Shown here one piece after another: positions 8,438 to 17,374 of a stretch of 64,000 nucleotides of DNA (position 1 is its first letter; each line of letters opens with the position of its first letter). The notes beneath the pieces were generated by a model. The model ran no database searches, was not told where the DNA came from, and saw only the letters and a program-made list of their open reading frames with translations. The stretch is taken from positions 1 to 64,000 of the forward strand of contig CAZSYT010000001.1 in NCBI GenBank assembly GCA_964610905.1, written 5' to 3'. This DNA comes from JAJZJT01 sp964610905. Lineage in GTDB: Bacteria; Actinomycetota; Acidimicrobiia; Acidimicrobiales; RAAP-2. The position numbers and the translations under genes are program-made.

Positions 8438-9631
8438 GTGACCAGCGGCGGCGGGACCGCGCAGGAGCCACGTCTGGCGATCCTCGAGACGAAGCGGTCG
8501 CACGGGTGGGCCATCTCGCTGATGGCTGCCATCGCGGCCGTCATGTACGGGCTCCTCGTCCTCGGCCTGACCCGGCTGACGGTGGCCGACGGGCGCTCGG
8601 CGTGGTCGCAGCTCCGCCCGTCACAACAGCTCGACCTGGGCTGCTTCGTCTTCCTCCTGTCGTGGTGGATCGCGTACTTCACGCGGTCATCCTTCTCGAA
8701 GGACCACACGCGCGGCGTGCTCCACCTCTTCACCTTGCGCTCGTTCCTCGACGGGATCAGCTCCCACCGCGGCACGTCGCTCGCGGAGCTCGAGACCGCG
8801 TTGGCCGGGGACGCGGAAACGAGCGAGCAGAGGGCCAGGGACCGGGACGACGAGCAGAGGGCCAGGGACCGGGACGAGAAGCAGGACGAGGCGCTCATCC
8901 GCGAGAAGGCCCGGTCGAGCCGCGACGTGCAGGGCATCATGATCGCCGTCGTCGTGCTGCTCCTCACGCTCGTCGTCATCGACCGCTCCGAGGCGTCGGC
9001 GGGCGAGTACCACACGCTCGTGAAGGGTCCCGTCTTCGCGGTGGCGATCACGATCATCCTCATGTGGGTCCTGTCGCTCGACGTCTTCGACACGATGCTG
9101 AACTCGTTCCACGTCGACGTCCGCGACGCGAACGAGCTCCGACGCCACTACTACCGGAGGATCGGGCCCCTCCAGACGATGAGCGGCGCCGTCTCCTACG
9201 GCTACGTCGGCCATGCGCTGATGCCGATCTTCGTGCTGATGGTGTTCTCGTGGTTCGAGCCCGTCCTCGCCGGCTTCGGGACCGCCCTCTACGTGCTGTT
9301 CGCCTATCCCTACTACTACGGCTACTGGGGGGTGAAGGTGCAGGAGCACGTCGACGGTCTCGAGGACGTCGACGAGGACCGGCTTCCACGGAGCTGGAAG
9401 GCGAAGAAGGAGGCGCACGTGATCGAACGATGGGTGGTGACCCGCGACGGTGACCAGCACGTGCCGACCGTCCAGGAGCTCATGAAGCCGGGGGGCACCG
9501 TCGCACTCGGGCACGACCACCCGCTCGAGGACCGGTCGCGCTCGAAGATCGACACGCAGTACTGGCCCCCGTGGGTCCTCTGCGCTGTCTTCCTCGTGCC
9601 GAGCGTGCTGGTCATGGCGCTGTCGACGTAG
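8438..9631 (+). CDS. multispanning membrane protein of unknown function
   Basis: I do not recognise the family. The 397-residue product has about seven hydrophobic segments: near residues 25-45, 65-83, 166-184, 196-218, 258-277, 280-300 and 375-395. Between segments 2 and 3 lies a highly charged loop (residues about 115-160) with the duplicated nonapeptide EQRARDRDD/EQRARDRDE, likely helical or coiled-coil. A second cytoplasmic stretch (about 305-370) is acidic then basic. The start is a GTG at 8438; no ATG is in frame nearby. It stands alone, with 6 bases before the ThDP enzyme gene, so the two may be cotranscribed. Confidence 0.65.
   Translation: MTSGGGTAQEPRLAILETKRSHGWAISLMAAIAAVMYGLLVLGLTRLTVADGRSAWSQLRPSQQLDLGCFVFLLSWWIAYFTRSSFSKDHTRGVLHLFTLRSFLDGISSHRGTSLAELETALAGDAETSEQRARDRDDEQRARDRDEKQDEALIREKARSSRDVQGIMIAVVVLLLTLVVIDRSEASAGEYHTLVKGPVFAVAITIILMWVLSLDVFDTMLNSFHVDVRDANELRRHYYRRIGPLQTMSGAVSYGYVGHALMPIFVLMVFSWFEPVLAGFGTALYVLFAYPYYYGYWGVKVQEHVDGLEDVDEDRLPRSWKAKKEAHVIERWVVTRDGDQHVPTVQELMKPGGTVALGHDHPLEDRSRSKIDTQYWPPWVLCAVFLVPSVLVMALST
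8825..8878 (+). repeat. in-frame 27-bp tandem duplication inside the membrane protein gene
   Basis: Two adjacent 27-bp units (8825-8851 and 8852-8878) differ at one base, encoding EQRARDRDD and EQRARDRDE. The near identity implies a recent duplication in the charged cytoplasmic loop. Confidence 0.9.
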
Positions 9632-9636
9632 GGCCG

Positions 9637-11256
9637 ATGGGAAGCGTCGCCGAGTCGTTCCTCGACGCCGTCGGCCGCGTGGGCACGTCCACGGTCTTCG
9701 GGCTCCCGGGGGTGCACAACCTGGCGTTCTGGAGCACCGCGCCTGGTGCCGACCTGCCCACCGTCGTCAAGGTCCGGCACGAGCAGGCGGCGGTCTACGC
9801 CGCCGACGGGTTCGCCAGGACGACCGGTGCGCTCGGGGTCGCCCTCGTCACCACCGGTCCCGGGGCGGCAAATTGCGTGGCCGCCTTCGGAGAAGCGTCC
9901 ATGGCGCGCTCCCCGGTCCTCCTCGTGGCCAGCGAGGTCGCCACCCGCACGCGGTCGGCGGGCCTCGCCCGCAGCCTGCACGAGTCGCCGGACCAAGCGG
10001 CGCTGTTCCGGTCCCTCGCGAAGTCCGCATGGAGCCCGCGGAGCCCCGACGAGGCTGGCCGGGTGCTCGGCCTGGCCATGGCCGACGCCCTGGCCCCTCC
10101 CCGGGGGCCGGTCTACGTCGACGTGCCGGCCGACGTCCTCTGGGAGGAGGCCCCCGTCCCCGTGCCGTCGCCCCCACTGCCCCCGCAGGCCGACGAGGGT
10201 GTGCTCGAACGAGTGGCGAGGACGATCGGGGACGCGACCCGGATCGGCATCTGGGCGGGCGGGGGCGTGGTCGAGGCGGACGCGGGTGACGTCGTGGTCG
10301 CCCTCGCCGAGCACCTCCACGCCCCCCTCTTCACGACGTTCTCCTCGCGCGGGCTCGGCGGCCCGGGATCGCCGGTGCGGGTGCCGCTCCCTCCCCACGA
10401 GCCGGCCATCGGCGAGCTCCTCGGCGGCCTGGACGTGCTGCTGGCGTTCGGCTCCGACTTCGACGGCATGCTCACGAAGAACGCGTCCCTCCCGCTCCCG
10501 CCGCTCGTCGTCGACGTCAACGTCCTGGCCGGCGAGCGCTCGTTCGGGTACGACGGGGTCGTCCCCGTGCGCGGCGACGTCCGCTCGGTCGCCGAGCGGC
10601 TCCTCACGGCGACGCCGGCGCGGGCCGGCGGGGCGAGCGACGAGCTGCCCCGCGTCGTCGGGAGCGCCCTCGCCGACCTCGACGCCGATGCCCGGGTGGC
10701 GTCCGCCCGTGCCTTCGTCTCCGCCGTCCAGCGCGTGGCGGCCGACGTCGTCGTCGTCAACGACATGTGCATACCGGGTTACTGGCTGGGCAGCTACTTC
10801 CACCCGGACCAGCTCCGCAGTCTCCAGTACCCGGTCGGCTGGGGGACGCTCGGGTACGCCCTGCCGGCGGCGGTGGGCGCCGGGGCGGCCCGACGCCGGC
10901 GCGTGCTCGCCGTCTGCGGCGACGCCGGCGTCCTCTTCGGGGTGGGCGAGCTGGCCACGGTCAGGGAGGAGGACCTGCCCGTGACGGTGCTGATCGTCGA
11001 CGACGGGGGGTACGGGATGCTCCGCTACGACCAGGTCCACGCCGGCCGGGACGCCGAGGGGATGGGCCTGCGCTCCCCGGACTTCGAGATGCTCGCCCGG
11101 TCCTTCGGCCTACCGGTCTCCACGGTCCCCGACGGCTCCGAACCGGCCATCGCCGACACCCTCGGGGCCGCCCTCCGCGCCGAGGGCCCGAACGTCGTCG
11201 TCTGGCGCCAAGCCCTGTTCCCACCCCGCACGACCTCCCCCCGCTGGGCCGAGTGA
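9637..11256 (+). CDS. thiamine-diphosphate-dependent enzyme (acetolactate synthase/decarboxylase superfamily)
   Basis: A 539-residue ThDP enzyme with the normal Pyr, central and PP domains. The Pyr domain has FGLPGVHNLAF and the activating Glu in VRHEQAAVYAADG, followed by VTTGPGAANCVAA. The central FAD/NAD-like domain spans about residues 190-330. The PP domain has GWGTLGYALPAAVGAG and the ThDP/Mg motif starting GDAGVLFGVGEL and ending DDGGYGMLR. This is the layout of acetolactate synthase, benzoylformate decarboxylase and relatives; the substrate cannot be fixed. No ilvN-type small subunit is adjacent, which argues against a biosynthetic acetolactate synthase. The start at 9637 lies 6 bases after the membrane-protein stop. 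Confidence 0.82.
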   Translation: MGSVAESFLDAVGRVGTSTVFGLPGVHNLAFWSTAPGADLPTVVKVRHEQAAVYAADGFARTTGALGVALVTTGPGAANCVAAFGEASMARSPVLLVASEVATRTRSAGLARSLHESPDQAALFRSLAKSAWSPRSPDEAGRVLGLAMADALAPPRGPVYVDVPADVLWEEAPVPVPSPPLPPQADEGVLERVARTIGDATRIGIWAGGGVVEADAGDVVVALAEHLHAPLFTTFSSRGLGGPGSPVRVPLPPHEPAIGELLGGLDVLLAFGSDFDGMLTKNASLPLPPLVVDVNVLAGERSFGYDGVVPVRGDVRSVAERLLTATPARAGGASDELPRVVGSALADLDADARVASARAFVSAVQRVAADVVVVNDMCIPGYWLGSYFHPDQLRSLQYPVGWGTLGYALPAAVGAGAARRRRVLAVCGDAGVLFGVGELATVREEDLPVTVLIVDDGGYGMLRYDQVHAGRDAEGMGLRSPDFEMLARSFGLPVSTVPDGSEPAIADTLGAALRAEGPNVVVWRQALFPPRTTSPRWAE

Positions 11257-11260
11257 GACG

Positions 11261-11326
11261 CCCACCGGCGGGATGGGCGAGGCTCCCCGGCGGGATGGGC
11301 GAGGCCCACCGGCGGGATGGGCGAGG
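11261..11326. repeat. three tandem 22-bp repeats
   Basis: Units at 11261-11282, 11283-11304 and 11305-11326 share the core CCGGCGGGATGGGCGAGG. The first and third are identical and the middle one differs at two or three bases. They begin four bases after the ThDP enzyme stop and lie before the PLP decarboxylase start. They are not interrupted by spacers, so this is not a CRISPR array. Confidence 0.9.
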
Positions 11327-11409
11327 TACAGCCGGCACGGGCCGTAGGCTGGACAGGAGGGTCCCGAGCAGCGTCCCGGGACGACGAGCGCCGCGCAGTC
11401 CGGAGCACC

Positions 11410-12816
11410 ATGACCGAGGAGCGAGCAGAGCCGCACCAGCCCGACACGCTGGGCATGTCCGTCCCCGACATGCGGCGCCTCGCCCACTGGGTCGTGGACC
11501 GAGTGGTCGACCACTTCGAGCACGGCGCGGAGGGCCCGGCGATCCACGCCAGCTCGCCCGACGAGCTCGGCTCGTCGATCGGGGGACCGCCTCCGGACGT
11601 GCCGGGTGACCCGGAGGAGGCCTTGAAGGTCCTCGTCGACGTGGCGCTCGGCAACATGCAGCACGGCGACCACCCGCGTTACTTCGCCCGGGTGCCCGGT
11701 CCGTCGTCGTTCGCCGCCGTGCTGGGCGACTGGCTCGGGACGGGGTTCAACGCCATCGCTGCCTCGTGGGCCGGCGGCTCGGGGCCGGCGGCCGTCGAGC
11801 TGGTCGTGCTCGAGTGGCTCCGGCAGCTCATCGGCCTCCCCGAGGGCACCGAGGGGGTCCTCACGAGCGGGGGATCGCTGGCGAACGCCACCGGCCTGAT
11901 CGTGGCCCGCGACGCGACCGGACCCGGCGTCGCCTATCTCACCGACCAGACCCACGCGTCGATCGAGCGCGCTCTGACCGCGATCGGCTTCCCGCCCGAG
12001 CACGTGCGCGTGCTCCCGAGCGACGCCGACTACCGCATGGACGTGACCTCCCTGCGGGAAGCGGTGACGGGCGACCGGGCGGGCGGCCTGCGGCCGGGAT
12101 TCGTCGTCGCGACGGCCGGGACGACCAACTCCGGCGCCGTCGACCCGCTCGACGGCCTCGCCGAGCTCTGCTCGGCCGAGGACATGTGGCTCCACGTGGA
12201 CGGCGCCTACGGAGCGTCGGCGGCCCTGTGCGAGCGAGGCCGGTCGGTCCTCGGCGGGCTCGGCCGAGCGGACTCGCTCGTGCTCGACCCGCACAAGTGG
12301 CTCTTCCAGCCCTACGACATCGGCTCCCTCTTCGTGTGCCGACCCGGCGCGCTGACGCGGACCTTCTCGATGACGCCCGCGTACCTCACCGACGCCACCG
12401 CGGGCACCGGGGAGGTGGACCTACGCGACCGGAGCCTCGAGCTCAGCCGCCGGTCGCGCGCCCTCAAGCTGTGGCTCACCATGAAGACCTACGGGCTCGA
12501 CCGGATCCGGTCGGCCATCGCCCGAGGGATCGAGCTGGCCGAGCACGCGGAGCGCGTCCTCCGGGCCGACGACCGGTGGGCGGTGGTCACCCCGGCGCAG
12601 CTCGGGATCGTGACGTTCGCCAGGCCCGGCGTCGCCCCAGGCGCGCACGCCGCGGCCGCCGCCGTGCTGGCTCGCGACGGCTACGCGGCGGTCACCAGCA
12701 CGACGCTGCGACAGCGGTCCGTCCTGCGCCTCTGCACGATCAATCCTCGGACGACCGAGGAGGACGTCGAGTCCACGCTCGATCGGTTGGCTGCCGCCTT
12801 CGCAGCGATGCCGTGA
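11410..12816 (+). CDS. PLP-dependent group II decarboxylase (aromatic amino acid decarboxylase-like)
   Basis: A 468-residue fold-type I PLP enzyme. Visible cofactor-site elements are the TSGGSLANATG phosphate loop, Thr/His of DQTHASIERA stacking on the ring (His182), Asp264 in LHVDGAYG that binds the pyridine nitrogen, and the Schiff-base Lys296 in DPHKWLFQP. N-terminal MRRLAHWVVDRVVDH and HPRYFARVPG are typical of aromatic-L-amino-acid and tyrosine/tryptophan decarboxylases. Members decarboxylate aromatic amino acids, or act as aldehyde synthases when a key Tyr is replaced; I cannot decide between these here. Start 11410 (MTEERAEP) is chosen because upstream codons encode the 22-bp repeat. 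Confidence 0.85.
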   Translation: MTEERAEPHQPDTLGMSVPDMRRLAHWVVDRVVDHFEHGAEGPAIHASSPDELGSSIGGPPPDVPGDPEEALKVLVDVALGNMQHGDHPRYFARVPGPSSFAAVLGDWLGTGFNAIAASWAGGSGPAAVELVVLEWLRQLIGLPEGTEGVLTSGGSLANATGLIVARDATGPGVAYLTDQTHASIERALTAIGFPPEHVRVLPSDADYRMDVTSLREAVTGDRAGGLRPGFVVATAGTTNSGAVDPLDGLAELCSAEDMWLHVDGAYGASAALCERGRSVLGGLGRADSLVLDPHKWLFQPYDIGSLFVCRPGALTRTFSMTPAYLTDATAGTGEVDLRDRSLELSRRSRALKLWLTMKTYGLDRIRSAIARGIELAEHAERVLRADDRWAVVTPAQLGIVTFARPGVAPGAHAAAAAVLARDGYAAVTSTTLRQRSVLRLCTINPRTTEEDVESTLDRLAAAFAAMP

Positions 12817-13214
12817 GCGTTCGGGCACGCCCGTCCCACGCAACAGTCGACCGCCATCACCGGAGCGACGACGGCAGCTCGATGTCGTGCCCGGCGGGCT
12901 GCGCCAACCGGTCGCGGGCCGTGCCGACGGCGATGCCTTCCGTGCTCCGATCGTAGGGGCCGCCGCCGGCGCGACGGCGAGCCAGCGCGCACGACGGGGA
13001 ACGTCCGCCGGCCGCAGGCAAGGTCGCCGGGGTCCGAACGGCAGCCGAGGCCGTCGGGGCGTCAAGGCGCCCGGAACGCCTCACGCGCTCGGGGAGTGGA
13101 GCCTCGCTCGCTCGGGGGGTGGAGGTGGAGGGCTCCGGTCCTCCTCCGTCCCGGTCTCCGTGGCTGTGCCGGCTGCTGCGTGACCGCCTCGAGCGCGGCC
13201 GCCGCCGGACGTCG
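12817..13214. other. 398-base convergent gap without a recognised gene
   Basis: This stretch separates the convergent decarboxylase and IclR genes. The minus frame ending near 12857 closes with a protein-like tail (ARDRLAQPAGHDIELPSSLR), but nothing upstream in that frame resembles a family, so it may be a remnant. No clear hairpin or RNA gene was seen. Confidence 0.4.
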
Positions 13215-14054
13215 TCAGGTGTCGAGGGGAACGCCGACCGTGAGCGCCATCGACGTCGCCACCCGTCGCAGGTGCGGAAGTAGGTGACGACGCTCTTCCG
13301 CACCGAGCCGCAGGGTCGGCCCGAGGATGCTCAGGACGACCATGAGCTCCCCTTCGTGGTTCAGTACGGGAACCGAGATGGCACTGGCCCCGGAGATCCG
13401 CTCGCCGGTGCTCTCCGCCCACCCGCTCCGTCGGACCCTCCGGATGGTCTGGCGGAGCCGTTCGGCGTCGTCGCTGTCGCCTGGGGTCGAGCCGTTGGCC
13501 GACCGGACCTGGATCGACCGCAGGTACTGATCGACGACGTCCTTGCCCGCGAACGCCAGCAAGACCTTCCCGGCCGATCCCAGGTGGAGCGGGACGGTCT
13601 GGCCCACGCCGCCGACGTACCGGAGGGCGTTCGGGCTCTGGTGCTCGGCGATGCACACCCGCTGATTGCCGACGCGGACGTGGAGCGTAGCCGTCTCGCC
13701 GGTCTGGAGCGCGAGCTCCTCGAGCTCGGGCCTGAACATGAACACCGAGGACCAGGCGGGCTCGTTGAGCAACGCCTGCCCCAGCTCGAGAGCCCGGACC
13801 CCCAGCATGTAGGACTGGTTGTCGGCCTGGTACACCATGCCGATCTGCAGCAACTGGTTGAGCAGCCGGTGCACGGTCGCCTTCGGGAGACCGGCTTCCT
13901 CGCTGATCTCGGTGACGGTACGCGGGCCCTGGGTCAGTGCCAGGAGGGCTTCGATCGTCCGGACCGCCGGACCGGTCGTTCCCTCGTCGGCCGCTGCGCC
14001 ATCCTCGGCCGGGTCCATCCTCGAGCCCACCCGCGGAACGCCCCGTCGCGTCAT
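13215..14054 (-). CDS. IclR-family transcriptional regulator
   Basis: A 279-residue regulator. The winged helix-turn-helix occupies residues about 28-90 (TVTEISEEAGLPKATVHRLLNQL). The C-terminal GAF-like effector domain includes LHLGSAGKVLLAF, GERISGASAISVPV and LRRVATSM. Such proteins bind small organic acids. It is the last gene of the minus-strand catabolic arm, 128 bases after the TRAP permease stop, and probably controls this transporter and the divergent operon at 20.5 kb. M13 (14018) is an alternative start because the first 12 residues are not conserved-looking. Confidence 0.88.
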   Translation of the reverse strand: MTRRGVPRVGSRMDPAEDGAAADEGTTGPAVRTIEALLALTQGPRTVTEISEEAGLPKATVHRLLNQLLQIGMVYQADNQSYMLGVRALELGQALLNEPAWSSVFMFRPELEELALQTGETATLHVRVGNQRVCIAEHQSPNALRYVGGVGQTVPLHLGSAGKVLLAFAGKDVVDQYLRSIQVRSANGSTPGDSDDAERLRQTIRRVRRSGWAESTGERISGASAISVPVLNHEGELMVVLSILGPTLRLGAEERRHLLPHLRRVATSMALTVGVPLDT

Positions 14055-14182
14055 GACGCCAACCCCTGCTGATCAGCTCCACCCCGAGCGGAGCGCCGGT
14101 CTCCCGTCCAACGTCGTCGGCCGACGCACCGCCCTCGCACCGCCGCACCGCCCGCCGAGCCACTCCGGCACTTCTTCATCGG

Positions 14183-16117
14183 CTACTTGACCCCCATGAG
14201 GTTCGGAAGCCACGTCGTGAAGCCGGGGACGAACAACACAATACCCAGATCGACGACGAGCACCCCGATGAACGGAAGGGCCCACCGGGCCGCCGACTCC
14301 ATCCGGACCTTGGCCACCGAAGCGACGAGGAACAGGCACAGGCCCAGTGGGGGGAGCAGCAGTGCAATCGCGGCGTCGAGCTGGAGCATCACGCCGAAGT
14401 GGACGAGGCTCTCGCCGTAGGTGGCCAGGAGCGGGATGAGGATCGGGACGACGACCAGTGGCGTCGTGCTCGGCTCGAGCACCGAGTTCACGACCACGAG
14501 CCCGGCCAGCAGGATGACGAGCACGACGATCCGGTCGTGGCCGATGCCCCCGAGCGCGGTGACGAGCTGCTGAGGTCCGTTCTTCAGGACGAGCACGCCC
14601 CCGAAGGCGAGGGCGGCGCCGATGATGAAGCACACACGCCCGGTGTAGCGGACCGCGTCGGCCACGGCCGCCTTGGCCATGGTGCCGACCCGACGCCGGC
14701 TCTCGGCCAGGCCGACGGCACCCACGTAGAAGGCGGCGACCGCCCCTGCCTCTGTGGCGGTGAAGATGCCCGAGAAGATGCCGCCGAGGACGATCGCGAT
14801 CACGGCCAGGGCAGGGGTCGCAGACCATCCGGTGCGGACCAGGTGGCGGGGGTCGAAGCGCTGGCGCCGTCCCCAACCGTGGCGCCACGCCAGGACCGAA
14901 GCAGCCACCGCGAACGTCGCTGCGACCAGCAGCCCGGGAAGGAGCAGCGCAGCGAACATCCGGCTGACCGACACGTTGGCGACGGAGGCATAGATCAACG
15001 TGCTGATGCTCGGTGGAAAGAGCACCCCGAGCGTCCCCGCGCTCGCTTGGAGCCCCGCGGCGAACGGGAGCGGGTAGCCCTCCTCCACCATCTCGGGCAC
15101 GATGCCCGAGCTGAGGGCGACGGTGTCCGCCACCGCGCTTCCGGAGATGTCGGCGAAGACGGCGCTGGCAGCCACGTCGGCGACCGGCAGCCCCCCGGGA
15201 AGCCAGCCGACGACGCTGCGGCTGAAGCGCGTCAGCTTGCGGGCGGCTCCGGTGTGCGCCACCAGGGCGCCGGTCAGGAGGAACAAGGGGATGGCGACGA
15301 AGGTGAAGTCGTTCAGGCCCTCGAAGAGCGACTGGACGTAGGAGAGGTTCGAGGCGAAGCCGGAGGTCAGGCTCCACGCGAGGATCCCGGTGACGAGCAA
15401 GCTCTCGCCGATCGGGAGGCCCAGGGCCAGCAGCACCAACAGCCCGCCGATGGCGAGCGGGAAGAACGCCGCTCCGGACAGCAGCCCGTGGATCGCCACG
15501 ACGAGCATGCCTCCCGTCACCACGGCGACTGCGACGGCCACCGCCGGTAGCGATCGGCGCCGGACGATCTCGCTCGCCTTGAAGGCGGCCATCAGCGCGC
15601 CCCCGCAGGGGACGGCGGCCGCCACGAACGTGACGGGTAGCCCGCTGGCCGGACTGATCTGGCCCTCCACGTGCTGCGTGATGGCAACGCCGTAGTAGGC
15701 GAGGTACACGAACGCGAACAGGGCGAACCCGTCGACGACCTGCCGGACGATCGTCGCCGAGCGAGCGCCGAGGCGATCGACGACGAACGCGACGCTCGGC
15801 TCCGCGTGGTCGCGGACCGAGATCGAAGCGCCGATGAAGGTGCACCAGATGAAGAGGTAGTTGGAGATCTCGTTCGTCCACACCGGCTGGCCGCCCGGAA
15901 GCAGCTCCCGGGAGACGATCCCGTACAGGACGATGCCGGCCAGGCCGAGCAGGAAGAAGGCAGCGATGGTCATGCAGGCGGCACGAAGCCAGCCGTCCGC
16001 CGTCTCGACCACGCCGAGCACGCCACCGGTGCCCTTCTTCGCCGGCGCGGCCTCACCGCCATCGACACCCGGCTGCAGCGTCTCTGGGGCGTCACGGGTG
16101 GTGACCGGTCCGTGCAT
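14183..16117 (-). CDS. TRAP transporter fused small and large permease (DctQM)
   Basis: A 644-residue membrane protein combining both TRAP permease subunits. Residues about 30-170 form the four-helix DctQ part (WTNEISNYLFIWCTFIGAS, then RDHAEPSVAFVVDRLG). Residues about 200-640 form the DctM part of roughly 12 helices, with LALGLPIGESLL, FVAIPLFLLTGAL, the signature ADISGSAVADTVAL and ILIPLLATYG. It imports a carboxylate with sodium or proton coupling, using the DctP protein encoded just upstream. I start at ATG 16117 (MHGPVTT) because earlier residues are arginine-rich. Separate DctQ and DctM genes are commoner; fusions are known. Confidence 0.88.
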   Translation of the reverse strand: MHGPVTTRDAPETLQPGVDGGEAAPAKKGTGGVLGVVETADGWLRAACMTIAAFFLLGLAGIVLYGIVSRELLPGGQPVWTNEISNYLFIWCTFIGASISVRDHAEPSVAFVVDRLGARSATIVRQVVDGFALFAFVYLAYYGVAITQHVEGQISPASGLPVTFVAAAVPCGGALMAAFKASEIVRRRSLPAVAVAVAVVTGGMLVVAIHGLLSGAAFFPLAIGGLLVLLALGLPIGESLLVTGILAWSLTSGFASNLSYVQSLFEGLNDFTFVAIPLFLLTGALVAHTGAARKLTRFSRSVVGWLPGGLPVADVAASAVFADISGSAVADTVALSSGIVPEMVEEGYPLPFAAGLQASAGTLGVLFPPSISTLIYASVANVSVSRMFAALLLPGLLVAATFAVAASVLAWRHGWGRRQRFDPRHLVRTGWSATPALAVIAIVLGGIFSGIFTATEAGAVAAFYVGAVGLAESRRRVGTMAKAAVADAVRYTGRVCFIIGAALAFGGVLVLKNGPQQLVTALGGIGHDRIVVLVILLAGLVVVNSVLEPSTTPLVVVPILIPLLATYGESLVHFGVMLQLDAAIALLLPPLGLCLFLVASVAKVRMESAARWALPFIGVLVVDLGIVLFVPGFTTWLPNLMGVK

Positions 16118-16211
16118 GCGATTCCTCGTTCCCGACACAGACGTGCCTCCCCCGATCGGTGCGACCACCCGGTGACCGCCGACATCGTTGCCGGCGGTCA
16201 CCGGGCGTCGG

Positions 16212-17276
16212 TCAGTAGGAGGACTCGACCTTCTCCGCGGCACTGATGGCCGACGATCCGATCGAGGAGGAGAACTGCGAGTACAAGGCCTTGGCCGTGC
16301 TGCGGAACGGCGCCGGGTCGGGAACCTGGTTGACCGTGACACCAGCGGCTTGCAGCTGCTTCAGGTCGGCCTGGGTCGTCGGCGCAGTCACCGACGCGTC
16401 GTACGCCTGTGCCTTCTTCACCGCTTCGAGCACGTCCTGGCGGTACGAGGCCGGCAGGCGTGACATCGTGGCCGGCGAGGCGATCAGCGCCTGGACGTCC
16501 CACTGGGGGTTCAGCATGCTCAACTGCTTGACCGCCTCGTCCCACTTGAGGGCGATGAAGCCAGGGAGCGCGGTGATCGCCCCGTCGACGACGCCCTGCT
16601 GCAGCGCCGAGTAGACCTGGAGCGACGGCAGAGGAACGGCGCTCGCCCCGAAGGCCTTGACCATGGCCGTCGAGATGGGGTCGGTCACCACTCGGATCTT
16701 CATGCCGTTCAGGTCAGACGGCTTGGTCGCCGCCCGGTCCGCCAGCAGCTCGAAGGGGCCGTTGCTGATGATCGCCAGCCCCTGCACGCCGTTCGACTGC
16801 ATGCCCGACAGGATGCCGGTGGCGACGCTGCTGGTGAACAGCGCCGCCGCCCCCTGCTCCGAGTGGATGAGGAACGGCAGGCTGAAGAGGCCCAACTTCG
16901 GGATCTGGCCGGTGATCGACGACGTGTTGAGGTCGGCGAAGTCGATGCTGCCGCTCTGCACCGCCGTGAGCACGGTTGCCTCGGTGCCGAGCTGCGACAG
17001 CGGGTAGACGTTGACCGTCACGTGCCCACCTGTCAGCGTGTGCACCTCCTTGGCGAAGTACGCGTCGGTCTGCCCACCTGCCGAGGAGGCCGGGAGGTCG
17101 CTCGACAGGCGCAGGGTGAACGTCTTTCCCGATGCCGTCGACGTGTGGCTCGCGACGCTTCCCGACGTGGCCGAACCGCACGCAGCCACGCCGAAGGCCA
17201 TCGTCGCGCCGAGGATCGCCAGTGCCGGTCTCCTCGTTCGGCGCCGTCGAGGCGGTCTCCCGTTGTTGTGCTCCAT
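16212..17276 (-). CDS. TRAP transporter substrate-binding lipoprotein (DctP family)
   Basis: A 354-residue extracellular solute receptor. An arginine-rich n-region and hydrophobic helix end in the lipobox GVAAC (Cys33). The mature protein shows LRLSSDLPASS, TGGHVTVNVYPLSQLG, the family segment LNGMKIRVVTDPISTAMVKAFGA (written here as a region, residues about 185-205) with the conserved Arg expected to pair with a substrate carboxylate, and VVDGAI. A good GGGAGGG ribosome site precedes ATG 17276. It lies 98 bases after the alcohol dehydrogenase and 94 bases before the fused permease, in one minus-strand operon. The ligand should be an organic acid, not necessarily a C4-dicarboxylate. Confidence 0.9.
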   Translation of the reverse strand: MEHNNGRPPRRRRTRRPALAILGATMAFGVAACGSATSGSVASHTSTASGKTFTLRLSSDLPASSAGGQTDAYFAKEVHTLTGGHVTVNVYPLSQLGTEATVLTAVQSGSIDFADLNTSSITGQIPKLGLFSLPFLIHSEQGAAALFTSSVATGILSGMQSNGVQGLAIISNGPFELLADRAATKPSDLNGMKIRVVTDPISTAMVKAFGASAVPLPSLQVYSALQQGVVDGAITALPGFIALKWDEAVKQLSMLNPQWDVQALIASPATMSRLPASYRQDVLEAVKKAQAYDASVTAPTTQADLKQLQAAGVTVNQVPDPAPFRSTAKALYSQFSSSIGSSAISAAEKVESSY

Positions 17277-17316
17277 TGTTGTTCCCTCCCTTTGGGTTGT
17301 TGGTCGGTTGCCCCTT

Positions 17317-17338
17317 CGGCTCCCGGGGCCGGGAACCG
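17317..17338 (-). promoter_or_regulatory. intra-operon hairpin before dctP
   Basis: An 11+11 imperfect palindrome (two mismatches, core CCCGGGGCCGGG) lies between the alcohol dehydrogenase stop and the dctP ribosome site. Hairpins at this place often protect or uncouple the more highly expressed binding-protein message. Function is inferred. Confidence 0.35.
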
Positions 17339-17374
17339 ACGGGCGCTCTCGGGTCGGAAGTGGCTCGGATGCGG

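Noticed and set aside
9637..11256. Biosynthetic acetolactate synthase (ilvB)
   Set aside because: No ilvN or ilvC neighbour; the PP-domain motif is divergent; only the superfamily can be supported.
11261..11326. CRISPR-like array of three 22-bp repeats
   Set aside because: The units are directly abutting with no spacers, and no cas genes lie nearby; the same holds for 3843-3908.
12857..13000. Possible C-terminal gene remnant in the gap before the IclR gene
   Set aside because: About 30 protein-like residues at the end of one minus frame, but no family match and no upstream support.
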